A model generated the notes under the pieces. It was given only the letters and a program-made list of their open reading frames with translations. It was not told where the DNA came from and did no database searches. Position numbers and translations under genes: made by a program. A DNA stretch of 64,000 nucleotides from Pseudarthrobacter siccitolerans (lineage in GTDB: Bacteria; Actinomycetota; Actinomycetes; Actinomycetales; Micrococcaceae), in NCBI RefSeq assembly GCF_030823375.1, contig NZ_JAUSXB010000002.1, positions 7,188 through 71,187 of the forward strand, written 5' to 3'. Positions 15,001 to 22,079 of the stretch are shown here, in pieces; position 1 is the first letter of the stretch; every line of letters starts with the position of its first letter.

Positions 15001-17560
15001 GCTGTTCCAACACCTGCTTGAGGATGTCTGAGACGGGCATCCGCTGGGTGCCCCAGTTGCTGGTGGCGGCGAGGGTGTGACGGTTGGCTTTGACGTCCCA
15101 CATGGAGCCGGCGGCATTGGAGACGGTGGCGTAGGGGTCATTCAGGATTTCACGGACAAACTCCTGGTGAGTGCCGGCGTCGATCCAGACCGCACCCAGG
15201 CGGGCCTCCACCTCGTCCATGCGCAGCGGCTGGGGCATGACGTCGGTGAGAGCCCGAACGTTCACGGCGAACTTGTCATCCGAGAGTGCGGCCGCCTGGG
15301 CTACTTCGAGTTTTTCGCGGACATTTCCGGACAGGTATTCGGCCCGGGTCTGGAAAGCCTCATCAGCGCCGGGGATCTGGTAGATGCTCTCCCCCATCGC
15401 TGCCCGTGTCTCTTCACGGCTGATGCCCAGCAGGGACGCGGCGTAGTCCAGGTCAACCTCGCCCACACTATCCAGTGTGACGGTAAGTGCCTCTTCAGCA
15501 GTGTCCACACCGAGGACCGGTCGGCGTGGCTGGACCTGACGGCTGGAGAGTAGGGCAGCCGGGGAGGCTGTCTGGGTGGCTTCGTCGAAGTTCTCCAGTG
15601 CCATGACCAAGGGCCCGAACGGGTCCCGGGAGACGACGGACACTGCCCGGGGCGTGATGCGGGCCCGGATGGGCTCCTGCGTCTCTTCATCAACCCGGCC
15701 AGTATCCCGGAGGGTATAGCGGTTGATCGGCCCGTAGGTGTCCGCATACCGGCTATAGGCGGTCTTCAGGTCCTGGCGCAAAGCATCGATCTCGGCAGTG
15801 TCGTCCCGGTTTTCGGCTTCTGCGCTGAGAAGCTTCCGTGCGGCGTCGCGCAGGCCCAGAAGGGCGCGGAGTTCAGTGGCCTGGGTCTTGGGCACGGCGA
15901 AGTCGGTGTGGGAGCCGTTTTCAACGATGGTGAACCCGTTATCGGTGGCGCTGATGTGGCCATCCCACTCATGGCTTGCTGCCGGGACGTAGGCGGCCCG
16001 CTGGCGTTCCTGTTCGGCCGTCCGTTCGGTCATGACCATGCCCGAGGCTTTCGCTTCCGCCACGATGTCGGCCAGTGCCGCGTTCAGCCGGGCCGGTACG
16101 GCTGCGAGGTCGTCGGTGGTCAGCTGGAGGGTTTCTGCCCCGTACATGCCATTGCCGACGTGCAGCTCACCGAGAAGCCGTTCCGGGTACTCATCGAAGT
16201 GCGAGTTCAGGCGGGTGATCGTCCCGTCGATTTGGCGGGCGGTGACGGTTTCCCAGAGGGTGGAGGCCGGTTCCTGGCCGGGTTCCCTGCGCCGGAAGAT
16301 CAACAGATCCGTCATCGCGTCGGTGCCTGCTGCCTTGCGGTGTGAGCCGGTGGGCAGCCTGACGGCACCCACGAGGTCGGCCAGCTGGTTCATCTCCCGA
16401 CGTGCTGCCGGGTTCGTCGCGTCAAGACTGAAGCTGGAGGTCAGGACGGCCACCATGCCGCCCGGACGGGTCAGTTCAAGGCTTTTGAGAATGAAGTGGT
16501 TGTGCATCGAGTGGCCGCCGGCGTTGTGGCGGGGATCGTGCAGCACGGCTTTGTCGAAAGGCACGTTGCCGATGGCGAGGTCGAAGTGCCCAGTGGGCAG
16601 CTTCGTGTCGGCGAAGGACTCGGCCCGGACGGCGGCCTCTGGGTAGAGGGCCTGGGAGATAGCCGCGGTGGTCGGGTCCAGCTCCACGCCGGTCATCTCG
16701 ACCGTATCCGGGGCAAAGCCGATGAAGGTACCCACACCGGACCCTGGCTCCAGGACAGTCCCGCCGTTAAAACCAAGTTCCTGCACGGTGGACCACATCG
16801 CCTGGACGTAGGCGGCGTCGGTGTAGTGGGCATTGATCGTGGTCCGCCTTGCAGCGTCGTACTGGGCCTCGGACAGGAGGCTGCGCAGATGCTGGCGGTC
16901 CCCGGCGTATTCCTCGCGGTTCTCATCGAAGATCTGGAAGACGCCCTGCGCTCCCCAACTCCCCCACCGGGCCAGCAACGCTTTCTCGGTGTCCGTGGCC
17001 TGCCGGCCCTCGCTCTGCAGCATCTGCAGCACCTCGAGGGCTTCCAGGTTCGCCCTGATGCGACTGCGGGCACCGGATGGGGCCAGGTCTTCCTGCGAAA
17101 ACGGACGGAACCTGCCCGTCTCGTTGTCGGCTAGAGCTGTTGGCGCAACTTGTCGATTTCCGCCATGGAGTTCAGGTACTCCTGAATGCTCGGGTTCACG
17201 TGCTCGTCCTCCTCGTCCTCGCACTCCGTCTCCGGTGGCGAAAGCAGGTCGTAGCGGACGATCTCCTCGGCCTGGTTCTTCGCTGCGTTCAGACGGCCTA
17301 CCTTCTCGAAGTAGCTCTCGTCCTTCGGATCGGGGCCGGCGATCTTGGGCAACAGCTCGTCCACTTGTTCCTGGGCCTGCTCCCCCAGGCTGGTGAAGAA
17401 CTCCGCCGGGTTCTGTATTTGGCTGTAGCGCGTCGGACTTGCTGCCTTCCAGGCTTCCTGTGCCTGCCTGCCGTACTTGTTCATCACGATCCTCCTCTGG
17501 TGCCGCCCAGAGAGCGTCAAAGCTCATCTGGCCATCAATTTGTTTCTTGCGCCCCGCCAT
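12071..17560 (-). CDS. Giant N6-adenine methylase / SNF2-type helicase
   Basis: An open frame of 1829 codons. Methylase half: VLEPGSGVGTF (SAM motif I, about 269-279) and DLAIGNVPFDK, a variant of NPPY, near 335. Helicase half: HQVGAGKTGEM (Walker A, near 957), VVDELHDYKNL (DExH, near 1122) and GRIMRQGN (motif VI, near 1477). The C-terminus is a coiled coil plus Gln/Ala/Pro tail. Such fusions are typical of large actinobacterial plasmids and may modify or guard plasmid DNA during transfer. The start is unclear: codons about 25-143 overlap the gene at 17131-17484, whose frame has the better third-position GC. GTG 17224 (GGAG 5 bases upstream) and ATG 17560 are both possible. An operator palindrome lies just upstream at 17573. 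Confidence 0.88.
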   Translation of the reverse strand: MAGRKKQIDGQMSFDALWAAPEEDRDEQVRQAGTGSLEGSKSDALQPNTEPGGVLHQPGGAGPGTSGRAVAQDRRPRSEGRELLREGRPSERSEEPGRGDRPLRPAFATGDGVRGRGGRAREPEHSGVPELHGGNRQVAPTALADNETGRFRPFSQEDLAPSGARSRIRANLEALEVLQMLQSEGRQATDTEKALLARWGSWGAQGVFQIFDENREEYAGDRQHLRSLLSEAQYDAARRTTINAHYTDAAYVQAMWSTVQELGFNGGTVLEPGSGVGTFIGFAPDTVEMTGVELDPTTAAISQALYPEAAVRAESFADTKLPTGHFDLAIGNVPFDKAVLHDPRHNAGGHSMHNHFILKSLELTRPGGMVAVLTSSFSLDATNPAARREMNQLADLVGAVRLPTGSHRKAAGTDAMTDLLIFRRREPGQEPASTLWETVTARQIDGTITRLNSHFDEYPERLLGELHVGNGMYGAETLQLTTDDLAAVPARLNAALADIVAEAKASGMVMTERTAEQERQRAAYVPAASHEWDGHISATDNGFTIVENGSHTDFAVPKTQATELRALLGLRDAARKLLSAEAENRDDTAEIDALRQDLKTAYSRYADTYGPINRYTLRDTGRVDEETQEPIRARITPRAVSVVSRDPFGPLVMALENFDEATQTASPAALLSSRQVQPRRPVLGVDTAEEALTVTLDSVGEVDLDYAASLLGISREETRAAMGESIYQIPGADEAFQTRAEYLSGNVREKLEVAQAAALSDDKFAVNVRALTDVMPQPLRMDEVEARLGAVWIDAGTHQEFVREILNDPYATVSNAAGSMWDVKANRHTLAATSNWGTQRMPVSDILKQVLEQRPVRVTDEGENNRRVLNPTETAAAQEKAQLLQERFSEWVWEEPERATRLIDEYNRRFNSIVLRDYSTEGERLTLPGKAKDWNPRPHQYAAVARMLSEPAVGLFHQVGAGKTGEMVIGVMELRRLGMVNKPAVVIPNHMLEQFAREWLQIYPQARILAASSADLAGDKRRQFVARAAANEWDAVVMTRTAFQRVSLSPEAEAAYISSEVTQIRAELEAVRNSEQDNGRANSSIVKRLEKAVLAQEEILKAKLDAPADPGISFEETGIDYLVVDELHDYKNLRTPSNIPGAAIQGSARASDLHMKTEFLRQREGRRVITGATATPIANSVTEMYVMQRYLRPDLLEATGIQDFNTWAATFGQVVEEMELSVAGGDRFKLKSRFAKFQNVPELLKMFHTFADVKTAEDLKLPVPDLAPRDGDGLRQPNMLAVEPSPELREYIQDIGKRVDAIQQRLVDSEEDNMLKVSSDGRKAALDMRLVDPTLFQRGPTKISATADLLASVYEEHKDRIYTDPKTGEPDPVPGALQLVFCDFGTPSDRWNVYGELKDQLRRRSVPEHMVRFVHEAKNDTEKGRLFAAARSGQIAVLMGSTSKMGVGTNIQKRAVHLVDMDAPWRPSDVEQRHGRIMRQGNLNPEVRISQVVTKESFDSFMWQGLERKSRFINQIMRGRLDVREIEDIGDNTLNFAQAKAITSGNPLVLEKAVADQELARLSRLDRAYNRNMIAVAYTKRGEQSAADAATADLPLIQAAAARTVDTTADAFKATIDGKTLDNRGDAAEALRAWAGKHGHRLMNLYGYDELGTIATLGGHELRAKLVPARDLDRATVEVRIEGVPRAATQIARRSLLSADIGTIRQLENRVASLPRLADDVESRRQEALSRVEQAEKALAEPFKHADALKAAQANSARIDQLMAAAAKPEEQPQPEPPIKIDPRLEKMQRLMNASFPQQSTTPAAAGTATAIQQRSAEHRRQQDSDYGR
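17131..17484 (-). CDS. Small conserved plasmid protein overlapping the helicase frame
   Basis: A 117-residue protein beginning MNKYGRQAQEAWKAASPTRY, continuing with FFTSLGEQAQEQVDELLP, a KVGRLNAAKNQAEEIV helix and an acidic Cys-containing segment (ETECEDEEDEH). ATG at the complement of 17482-17484 follows AGAGGAGGATCGTG, the strongest ribosome-binding site in this region. Its codons end mostly in G or C, as in genuine genes here, while the overlapping helicase frame does not. Similar small proteins preceding methylase-helicase genes are known to me from other actinobacterial plasmids, by recall. It ends 17131-17133 inside the helicase open frame. Function unknown, probably a helper of the helicase-methylase. 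Confidence 0.7.
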   Translation of the reverse strand: MNKYGRQAQEAWKAASPTRYSQIQNPAEFFTSLGEQAQEQVDELLPKIAGPDPKDESYFEKVGRLNAAKNQAEEIVRYDLLSPPETECEDEEDEHVNPSIQEYLNSMAEIDKLRQQL

Positions 17561-17572
17561 AGCCCCCGCCTT

Positions 17573-17593
17573 CTACTGAAATCATTTCAGTAG
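17573..17593. promoter_or_regulatory. Operator palindrome, copy 1 of 3
   Basis: CTACTGAAAT and ATTTCAGTAG are perfect 10-bp half-sites around a central C. The core ACTGAAAT-N-ATTTCAGT is repeated at 21544-21562 and 24261-24279. It lies 12 bp before ATG 17560 of the helicase operon, so a bound repressor would block that promoter. The XRE protein at 23791-24249 is the most likely binder. Confidence 0.75.
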
Positions 17594-17638
17594 GCAACGC
17601 TAGCGGGTATGCATCAATCAGGATCACAACAGCATTCA

Positions 17639-17674
17639 ATGCTGGCATTACTGGCATTGACAGCAATGCCAGCT
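17639..17674. repeat. 9-bp iterons, cluster 2 (four units)
   Basis: Four contiguous 9-mers: ATGCTGGCA, TTACTGGCA, TTGACAGCA, ATGCCAGCT. They match the units of the array at 18970-19096 and lie 3 bp from the stop codon of the ParB-like gene. The small ParB-like protein is a plausible binder. Confidence 0.6.
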
Positions 17675-17676
17675 TT

Positions 17677-18039
17677 CTATGGTGCGAGCTTTCGCCCGGG
17701 AGCTAGCTTTGCGCTCACCCTCGGGAACGGATCTCCGTTGTTGTACATGCGTTCCCGCCGAAGAACCTCGTTCATAACAGCGCGGGCGACGAAATCCGTC
17801 CAGGAGGCGTCCATCTCCTCCCCGTTCGTGGCCTTGTAGGCGGCCTTGGCTCGTTGCCTGTCAGCGCCCAGCATGTAGAACGTAACCGGTTCCTTCTTCG
17901 AAGAAGGAACAGCTTCCACCGGAGTTACAGGTGCCTGGCTTTCAGAGGCGGGCGCCCTGTTGGCTTTAAGAAGGTTCTGAACTCCACCTGCGGAGGGGCG
18001 GCGCGGCGGAGGGCCGATGGGTTCACGGTTCTGACTCAT
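17677..18039 (-). CDS. Small ParB-like partition partner protein
   Basis: A 120-residue protein directly downstream of parA, overlapping it by 4 bp (ATGA), the classic layout of a small centromere-binding partner. The N-terminal 45 residues are Pro/Ala/Ser-rich and disordered. The C-terminal domain opens with a short strand (VTFYMLGADRQRAKAAYKAT) followed by helices (SWTDFVARAVMNEVLRRE), fitting a ribbon-helix-helix or related DNA-binding fold. The 9-bp repeats flanking the parAB pair on both sides (17639-17674 and 18970-19096) are its likely binding sites. It is not the same as the longer ParB-family protein at 47680-49035. Confidence 0.75.
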   Translation of the reverse strand: MSQNREPIGPPPRRPSAGGVQNLLKANRAPASESQAPVTPVEAVPSSKKEPVTFYMLGADRQRAKAAYKATNGEEMDASWTDFVARAVMNEVLRRERMYNNGDPFPRVSAKLAPGRKLAP

Positions 18040-18959
18040 GAGGCGTTCCTTTGTTCTGCAGCTTCCAAACGGGCCACCAATTCTTGTGCGACCCGGTGAA
18101 GATCCTCGGCCACATTTCCGGCCGATCTTGGCTGGCTTGGCCCCGCCTTAGCGGTTCCCCGAAGGACTTCGTACCACTTTGGTCCGGAGTTGACCTGTTC
18201 CTCCAGCTCATGGACGAGAACTCCCCGTTCACGGACAGCCTGGGCAGGCGATTCGGCGTGGCGAACCATATTGTCAAAGAGCACATCGTCGGTGCCGAAC
18301 GCATCGATGATGGCTTCCCGGACGGTGCGTTGGACGGATTTGGCCGACGAAGACGTGGCGGCAATGATCACGCCAAGGAGGTCAATGCCGGGATTAACGT
18401 CGATCACGGAGTCAAGCCGCTTTGCCACCCCGAGCAGACCTTCCCGGCCGCCGCGGTCCGTCTTGGTGGGCACGATGATTTGGGCAGCAGCGCCCAGTGC
18501 CGCCAGTTGGAGTGGTTCATTGCCCGGCGGGCAGTCAATGAAGATGATGTCGTATTGTTCAGCGACCGGAGACAGCGCTGCCGCCAACGCAAGTTTGGCT
18601 TTACGGGCATCCTTGCCGGCCAAGGAGACGAGGCCTGCTGCGGCTTGGTCGAGGTGAGCTCCCCCAGGTACCACGTCTAGGTTGTCCCGCACGTTCTTGA
18701 GCGGACTAAGCGGAGCACCGAACATCAGGCTCTGCGCCAACCCCATTCCATCGTCGTCCCGTTCCGTGTGGCGGTATCCGAGGTCAAGACCGAGGTTCCC
18801 CTGGGGATCGAAGTCCACCAGCAACACCCTCCAGCCTGAGATGGCGAGAAGTCCGCCCAGATTCGCGGTGAGGGTGGTTTTCAGTACGCCGCCCTTGCCG
18901 TTTACGAATGCGCAGACCCGGTCCAGGCCGGTCCTGTCGAATGGCTGATCTGTCTTCAT
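18036..18959 (-). CDS. parA: ParA-family partition ATPase
   Basis: A 307-residue ParA/MinD-type ATPase without an N-terminal HTH. It has a deviant Walker A, NGKGGVLKTTLTAN: the second-last Gly of KGGxGKT is Leu, encoded by CTG. Walker A' follows as VLLVDFDPQGNLG and Walker B as IIFIDCPPGNEPLQL. ATG at the complement of 18957-18959 follows GGGGGA; a TTG three codons upstream is less likely. The stop overlaps the start of the small partner gene. The iteron array 18970-19096 begins 10 bp upstream of the start, which fits a partition site that also carries the promoter. Confidence 0.9.
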   Translation of the reverse strand: MKTDQPFDRTGLDRVCAFVNGKGGVLKTTLTANLGGLLAISGWRVLLVDFDPQGNLGLDLGYRHTERDDDGMGLAQSLMFGAPLSPLKNVRDNLDVVPGGAHLDQAAAGLVSLAGKDARKAKLALAAALSPVAEQYDIIFIDCPPGNEPLQLAALGAAAQIIVPTKTDRGGREGLLGVAKRLDSVIDVNPGIDLLGVIIAATSSSAKSVQRTVREAIIDAFGTDDVLFDNMVRHAESPAQAVRERGVLVHELEEQVNSGPKWYEVLRGTAKAGPSQPRSAGNVAEDLHRVAQELVARLEAAEQRNAS

Positions 18960-18969
18960 GTCCCCCAAC

Positions 18970-19096
18970 TTACTGTCATTACTGTCATTACTGGTGTTGC
19001 TGGCAATCGTGTCCGTTACTTTTATTACTGGTTATACTGACATTGCATGTTTTACAAGTATTACTGGCGTTGACAGTGTTGCAAGTGTTGCTGTCA
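18970..19096. repeat. 9-bp iteron array (14 units), likely partition site or origin
   Basis: The array runs in 9-bp steps: TTACTGTCA twice, TTACTGGTG, TTGCTGGCA, ATCGTGTCC, then after a one-base slip TTACTTTTA, TTACTGGTT, ATACTGACA, TTGCATGTT, TTACAAGTA, TTACTGGCG, TTGACAGTG, TTGCAAGTG and TTGCTGTCA. The consensus is about TTRCTGKYA. It fills the whole gap between the parA start and the rep stop codon. It is AT-richer than its surroundings. Binding by the ParB-like protein or by Rep is inferred from position. Confidence 0.75.
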
Positions 19097-19119
19097 ATAC
19101 AACTTTGGATCCTCGGTGT

Positions 19120-20973
19120 CTATGCCGCGAACCATAGAGCCGCATCATCAGGCGGTATCCAGTGGTCTTCCCGCTCAGCGTCGTGAAAGTCAGACTCACT
19201 CACCTGGACGTCCAGAAACCGATCCAGGTAAGCGTGCCAAGCCGCGCGTTCGCGTCGGTTGCGACTGATCTGGGATGCGTAGTCCTCCATTACGCCCAGG
19301 CGTTCCGCGAGGGCGCGAAGGCCCACTGTGGCGGTTATTTTCCAGCGCCGGTCGTCACGTTGGATCATGCCCAGACCCTCCATTGCGGCGAGAGCCTTGT
19401 CGACGGTTGAACGGCTGATTCCGCTGTTTCGTATGAGTTCTGCGGTGGTGGGGGAGTGGCGGCCGCGTTCCATGTTTTCGTAGACGATGGCTGCTGCATC
19501 ACCGAGTGCCCGGAATACCGGCCGGATGGCGTGAATTTTCCCTTTCCGCCAGGTGAGTTCACGGGCCAGCATCTGAAAATGCTCCGGAAGTTGGATAAGG
19601 TACACGTCCGCTGCTTTACGGCGGGCGTCGGCAACTTTAGTAAGGATGCCGTCTGAGGCTTGGACCAGCACTGGTAGGAGTCGGGCAATGGTCACATGGT
19701 GCTTCCCCATTGCTGCGGCCAGTGTGCGACATCCAACGTCAAGCAGGTCGGTCTCCTTCGTCCTCATATAGGCGAGAAGTGCCCGGATGAGGAAGCGCAA
19801 GCTGAGGCCTTCACGGCCGCGATCTTTGAGCCGATGGTCCAGTACCGCGTAGAGCACGTTTTCCAGGTCGTTCACGAGCTGGTGTATTGCAGCTGGGCTG
19901 GAGTTGGGTGCCCCCCCTGTGGGGTTCTTGGGGCTTGTGTTGTTAATACGGGCACTGATTTTCCCGGTTCTGCTGGAGCCGGGTTTTTGGCTCGTGCCAG
20001 CGTTAATAAAGGCCTGGGCCTTGGCCCATTCGAGGGGGAGGAGCCGTAGCTGCTTTGAGGGCGTACCGTAAAGAGCTGCCAGCCCTGGGAACTGGCCGGT
20101 CAGTTCGTTCTGGACGTCCTCTAGGGACCATCCGCAGGCAGCGAAGTGATTCAGCACGCCCATGCGGGCCTCTGACGGGCTGGCATATTTGGCCGTGTCG
20201 TATAGCCCGGTACGCGCAATCCGGCGCAGTGGAGTCTCGCTGCGCCCACCGATGGGCAGATGGACCGCGGCCGCCGCCCGTGCTGCAGTTGCGGCTCTGG
20301 CCTGGCGTTCCTTGATGACCGTGTTGCGTGCCAGTTCAGGAGCCAAGGCTGCTCTCAGTGCCCCTATAGCGCGAGGGGAGTTCCGGACGCGGAGGATGGC
20401 GTATGCCTGGGACAGGGGAGTGATGAGGGTTTGGTGACCGCCTGCCTTGTGAGCGGAACCGGGGACACGGATGCATCCGTCCGTGATGTTCTGGTGGGGG
20501 CTGGGGTCCAGGCTTGCGGCCAGAAGGCCGAGGGCTTCAATGAGGCCGCGGGCTTCTGCAGCGGTGAGGCGCTGCTGAAGGGGGATGTAGATATGTCGGC
20601 CGCCGCTGGGGGAGAAGTCTTCCACGAACCCGACGTTGGCTTCGGCCAGAAGCTTCCTAAGACGTGCGGCGTCCGACTCGACGACGCCTTTCAGCGCCTT
20701 GGATGTGTCCAGGTCAATGCAGAGGGTGGAGACGGAGCCATCCGCGCCGTGGATCATCACCGCTGCGGGGCGGTCAGGAAGAGACTTCGTGATCCTCGGC
20801 TGGGTTGCCGGCCGCGGGTACTGGAACCTGGTGCCTATCCATCGCCCCAGGCGGTAGGACGGTTGGCCGGCGATCAGGGGGGCAAGGACCCAAGCCTGCT
20901 GGGGAGTGGTTTGCCCCACGACACCCTCACGTGCGTGCGTTGACGCGGAATTGACTTCCGGTACCATAGACAT
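19120..20973 (-). CDS. Replication initiator with primase-polymerase-like domain
   Basis: A 617-residue protein. The N-terminal 200 residues look like an archaeo-eukaryotic primase-type domain: LCIDLDTSK near 84-92 carries the DxD metal site, SPSGGRHIYIPL near 121-132 the sxH motif, and CIRVPGSAHKAGG near 167-179 a further conserved block. Residues 230-330 resemble a PriCT-type helical module. The C-terminal 200 residues contain winged-helix segments (TTAELIRNSGISRSTVDKAL) for origin binding. ATG at the complement of 20971-20973 follows AAGGAG. Together with iterons downstream and parAB next door it makes up the replication and partition core. Rep identity is inferred from this layout. Confidence 0.82.
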   Translation of the reverse strand: MSMVPEVNSASTHAREGVVGQTTPQQAWVLAPLIAGQPSYRLGRWIGTRFQYPRPATQPRITKSLPDRPAAVMIHGADGSVSTLCIDLDTSKALKGVVESDAARLRKLLAEANVGFVEDFSPSGGRHIYIPLQQRLTAAEARGLIEALGLLAASLDPSPHQNITDGCIRVPGSAHKAGGHQTLITPLSQAYAILRVRNSPRAIGALRAALAPELARNTVIKERQARAATAARAAAAVHLPIGGRSETPLRRIARTGLYDTAKYASPSEARMGVLNHFAACGWSLEDVQNELTGQFPGLAALYGTPSKQLRLLPLEWAKAQAFINAGTSQKPGSSRTGKISARINNTSPKNPTGGAPNSSPAAIHQLVNDLENVLYAVLDHRLKDRGREGLSLRFLIRALLAYMRTKETDLLDVGCRTLAAAMGKHHVTIARLLPVLVQASDGILTKVADARRKAADVYLIQLPEHFQMLARELTWRKGKIHAIRPVFRALGDAAAIVYENMERGRHSPTTAELIRNSGISRSTVDKALAAMEGLGMIQRDDRRWKITATVGLRALAERLGVMEDYASQISRNRRERAAWHAYLDRFLDVQVSESDFHDAEREDHWIPPDDAALWFAA

Positions 20974-21031
20974 CAGTTACTCCTTCGGGGGAACGACAAA
21001 ATCCACCCACTGGGTGGGTGTTTGGATAAAA

Positions 21032-21067
21032 GTTCAGATCGAATCCCGCCAAGAACGAGATCTGAAC
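21032..21067. terminator. Hairpin upstream of rep
   Basis: Arms GTTCAGATC (21032-21040) and GATCTGAAC (21059-21067) pair perfectly around an 18-base loop. It may be a regulatory stem in the rep leader or a second terminator for the RHH gene. A shorter stem (CACCCA/TGGGTG, about 21004-21015) lies just beside it. Confidence 0.45.
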
Positions 21068-21079
21068 TAAATACTTAAC

Positions 21080-21105
21080 GAAGGCCCGCCTCTGTGCGGG
21101 CCTTC
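21080..21105 (-). terminator. Terminator of the RHH gene
   Basis: Perfect 10-bp arms GAAGGCCCGC (21080-21089) and GCGGGCCTTC (21096-21105) with a 6-base loop. It lies 6 bp past the stop codon of the minus-strand gene at 21112. Confidence 0.75.
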
Positions 21106-21111
21106 AGTTAT

Positions 21112-21357
21112 TTAACTGGCCTTCGGTATAGGCAGCGCTCCCTGGTCCCTGTAGTCGTCAATGTCATCCCACAGCGGCAGCCCGCGGGCATCCAAAGGGA
21201 TACCAAGCAGGAGCCGTTCGGTGACGAGACCTTTGGAAAGATTGGTATGGGCGGACACACGGTCCACCAAGTCCTTAGCGGACTTTGAGACGTCAACACG
21301 CAGAATCACGTTGTCTAGGCCTGTGCCTCTGGGACGACGGGTTTTGGATGCGCTCAT
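21112..21357 (-). CDS. Ribbon-helix-helix DNA-binding protein
   Basis: An 81-residue protein. After a basic N-terminus (SASKTRRPRGTGLDN) comes a strand VILRVDVSKSAKDLVDRV and a helix pair ending NLSKGLVTERLLLGIP, the layout of Arc/MetJ/ParG-type regulators. The start at the complement of 21355-21357 is chosen because the upstream extension overlaps a perfect operator palindrome (21369-21388). The operator position predicts autoregulation. A candidate role is copy control of the adjacent rep gene. Confidence 0.7.
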   Translation of the reverse strand: MSASKTRRPRGTGLDNVILRVDVSKSAKDLVDRVSAHTNLSKGLVTERLLLGIPLDARGLPLWDDIDDYRDQGALPIPKAS

Positions 21358-21368
21358 GCTGGCGAGTC

Positions 21369-21388
21369 TAACCGTACGGGTACGGTTA
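21369..21388. promoter_or_regulatory. Operator palindrome of the RHH gene
   Basis: TAACCGTAC-GG-GTACGGTTA is a perfect 9+2+9 dyad ending 12 bp upstream of ATG 21357. RHH repressors commonly bind such sites in their own promoters. Confidence 0.65.
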
Positions 21389-21543
21389 AATCGGCTGGGT
21401 GGCGCAGCGTGTCGCATCGTTTACCTCTCTGACATGGGGAAATGACAGATGCGCGCCGCGTGACAAGCAGAGATAAGGGTGCCTTGATATGGTTTGCCCT
21501 TGCCTGATTAGTCCGGTCAGGCGCTGAAATCCATACTACACAT

Positions 21544-21562
21544 CACTGAAATAATTTCAGTG
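21544..21562. promoter_or_regulatory. Operator palindrome, copy 2 of 3
   Basis: CACTGAAAT and ATTTCAGTG around a central A. It lies 25 bp upstream of the ImmA/IrrE gene start at 21588 and so probably overlaps that operon's promoter. Confidence 0.75.
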
Positions 21563-21587
21563 GCATGTTCACCTGAGTGGGAAGCTG

Positions 21588-22079
21588 ATGGCGAACCAAT
21601 TGTTAGAACCTACGGAGTTGTCCCTGCGGACGATCCAGTCCTTGCAGCTGCCGGCATCTCCTACCCTCCCGCACCTCATCACCGCAGTAGAGCGGGCTTA
21701 CGGCAAACCGTTGGAGTTTGACGAAGTAGCGGACGACGTTCTGGCGGATGGCGTTACCGGGCGTTGGGTCGACATGCCGGAGCGGGGTCTCATTCAGTAC
21801 CGTCGCGGTCACGCGTTCTGGTGCCGGCACGTGATTCTGCACGAGTTCGGGCACATTCTGTTGGGGCACAAGGGTGAACCAGCGGACGGCCTTCAGTCGG
21901 CAGGATTCTTTTCGGGGGTCGGGAAGCGGCGAGGGATCAGTTGGATGTGCCGGCCGGCGGCCATTCCTCTGGAAGAGGCCGAGCAGGCGGCCGAAAATCT
22001 CGCCTATGCATTGGCTCAACGGCTGGTAGCAGGGCCGGGCTCGCGCGTCTCCGACGCAGAGCGGATTTTTGGGCTGTGA
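21588..22079 (+). CDS. ImmA/IrrE-family metallopeptidase
   Basis: A 163-residue zinc metallopeptidase. HEFGH at residues 85-89 (in VILHEFGHILLGHKG) supplies two His ligands and the catalytic Glu; EEAEQAAENLAYAL in the C-terminal helix offers the third ligand. ImmA-type enzymes cleave XRE repressors to switch on mobile elements, as in ICEBs1. ATG 21588 follows GGGAAGCTG. Its stop overlaps the GTG of the next gene, so it is translationally coupled to a MAB_1171c-type protein and a PAP2-like protein. The XRE repressor at 23791 is its probable substrate, by analogy only. Confidence 0.88.
   Translation: MANQLLEPTELSLRTIQSLQLPASPTLPHLITAVERAYGKPLEFDEVADDVLADGVTGRWVDMPERGLIQYRRGHAFWCRHVILHEFGHILLGHKGEPADGLQSAGFFSGVGKRRGISWMCRPAAIPLEEAEQAAENLAYALAQRLVAGPGSRVSDAERIFGL

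Noticed and set aside
18970..19096. Iteron array considered as a CRISPR or microsatellite
   Set aside because: Units are 9 bp, degenerate and without spacers, and they recur at two other plasmid sites; partition or origin iterons fit better.
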